The translations under genes were made by a program, and so were the position numbers. From JAWBSP01 sp964632175 (GTDB taxonomy: Archaea > Hadarchaeota > Hadarchaeia > Hadarchaeales > JAWBSP01): a DNA stretch of 6,782 bases. The stretch is from positions 1 to 6,782 of the forward strand of contig CAZWBJ010000034.1 of assembly GCA_964632175.1 (NCBI GenBank). The letters are read 5' to 3'. The notes beneath the pieces are model-generated. The model had not been told where the DNA came from. It worked only from the letters and a program-made list of their open reading frames with translations, and did no database searches. Below are positions 6,609 through 6,782 of this stretch, piece by piece; position 1 is the stretch's first letter; every line of letters starts with the position of its first letter.

Positions 6609-6648
6609 GTAACAACAGCCGGAGGACACGTACATAGTAACAACAGCC
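6609..6648. repeat. Direct repeat GTAACAACAGCC, two copies in the first spacer
   Basis: The 12-mer occurs at 6609-6620 and 6637-6648. Between them is GACACGTACATAGT (6625-6638), which may be a decayed and shortened palindromic unit, as it begins 50 bp after R1, the same distance as R2 to R3. Related forms occur in the later spacers (GTGCAACCGCC at 6687, GTAACAGC at 6737). Confidence 0.7.
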
Positions 6649-6651
6649 AAA

Positions 6652-6684
6652 GGCTACCTAGGTGCGTTACGTATATGCGTAGCC
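6652..6684. repeat. Palindromic repeat copy R2, diverged 33 bp
   Basis: Arms GGCTACCTA and TGCGTAGCC. It differs from R1 at five of 33 positions: 2, 7, 13, 26 and 32. Changes at 2 and 32 compensate (A-T to G-C), those at 13 and 26 give G-T wobbles, and only position 7 breaks a pair. Confidence 0.88.
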
Positions 6685-6701
6685 TCGTGCAACCGCCGAG
6701 A

Positions 6702-6734
6702 GACTACGTAGGTACGTTACGTATATACGTAGTC
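6702..6734. repeat. Palindromic repeat copy R3, full 33 bp
   Basis: Identical over all 33 bp to R1 (6575-6607) and begins 50 bp after R2. It is followed by a 22-nt spacer containing the perfect 10-bp palindrome CAGCATGCTG (6741-6750). Confidence 0.9.
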
Positions 6735-6756
6735 CAGTAACAGCATGCTGCCGGAA

Positions 6757-6782
6757 GACTACGTAGGTACGTTACGTATATG
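6757..6782. repeat. Palindromic repeat copy R4, cut by window end
   Basis: The first 25 bases match R1, and base 26 is G as in R2. The right arm lies outside the window, so the array continues and its full size is unknown. Confidence 0.85.

Larger units (their letters stand above)
6553..6782. repeat. Array of palindromic repeats with irregular, related spacers (runs off the window)
   Basis: Five recognisable copies (one short, three full, one cut by the window end) occupy the last 230 bp. Between them lie spacers of 2, 44, 17 and 22 nt. The spacers share GTAACAACAGCC-like sequence and are not unique, unlike CRISPR spacers. No gene is seen after 6570 on either strand. The array is rich in TACGTA palindromes. 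Confidence 0.85.

Noticed and set aside
6553..6782. CRISPR array
   Set aside because: Repeats recur, but the spacers are 2, 44, 17 and 22 nt, share sequence with each other, and one copy lacks its core. There are no cas1 or effector genes. The palindrome is far more symmetrical than usual CRISPR repeats.
6553..6782. Insertion sequence or Y1 (REP-type) transposase system
   Set aside because: Palindromes recall REP elements, but the small protein has no HUH motif or catalytic Tyr context, and no transposase or target-site duplication is visible.

Overview
The window looks like chromosomal DNA from a GC-rich, probably thermophilic archaeon, most likely from an uncultured lineage. The reasons are: TATA-like boxes about 25 nt upstream of start codons with little or no leader, AGG/AGA-dominated arginine codons, overlapping genes, a biosynthetic class II HMG-CoA reductase of the kind found in some archaea, and a GH38 mannosidase of archaeal type. 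The lineage is inferred; no rRNA or other marker is present.

Layout: positions 1-147 hold the 3' end of an unrecognised plus-strand gene. It converges, 7 bp away, on a minus-strand MNT-HEPN nucleotidyltransferase gene (155-877). A compact divergent promoter region (about 878-953, partly inside the next gene) separates that gene from a three-gene plus-strand operon: class II HMG-CoA reductase (921-2147), GH38 alpha-mannosidase (2140-4695) and a 14-TM polysaccharide/oligosaccharide flippase (4692-6302). The genes overlap by 8 and 4 bp, so they are probably co-transcribed and translationally coupled. HMG-CoA reductase feeds the mevalonate route to archaeal lipids and polyprenol glycan carriers. 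The flippase moves lipid-linked glycans across the membrane, and the mannosidase trims mannosides and has no visible signal peptide. A shared role in lipid-linked surface glycan metabolism is a reasonable inference, not shown.

The right end (6303-6782) differs in character. A 75-aa gene (6343-6570), less GC-rich at third codon positions than its neighbours, encodes a small ferredoxin-fold-like protein that resembles Cas2 by eye. It has an apparently leaderless promoter covered by overlapping dyads. Its stop codon lies inside the first copy of a palindromic repeat family that fills the rest of the window. Full copies are 33 bp, near-perfect palindromes, separated by irregular short spacers that are themselves related. 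The copies differ partly by changes that keep pairing. This is not a canonical CRISPR array and no cas1 or effector is present. An orphan Cas2-like protein embedded in its own palindrome array is the most unusual thing here and may be a small mobile or structured-RNA element that continues past the window.
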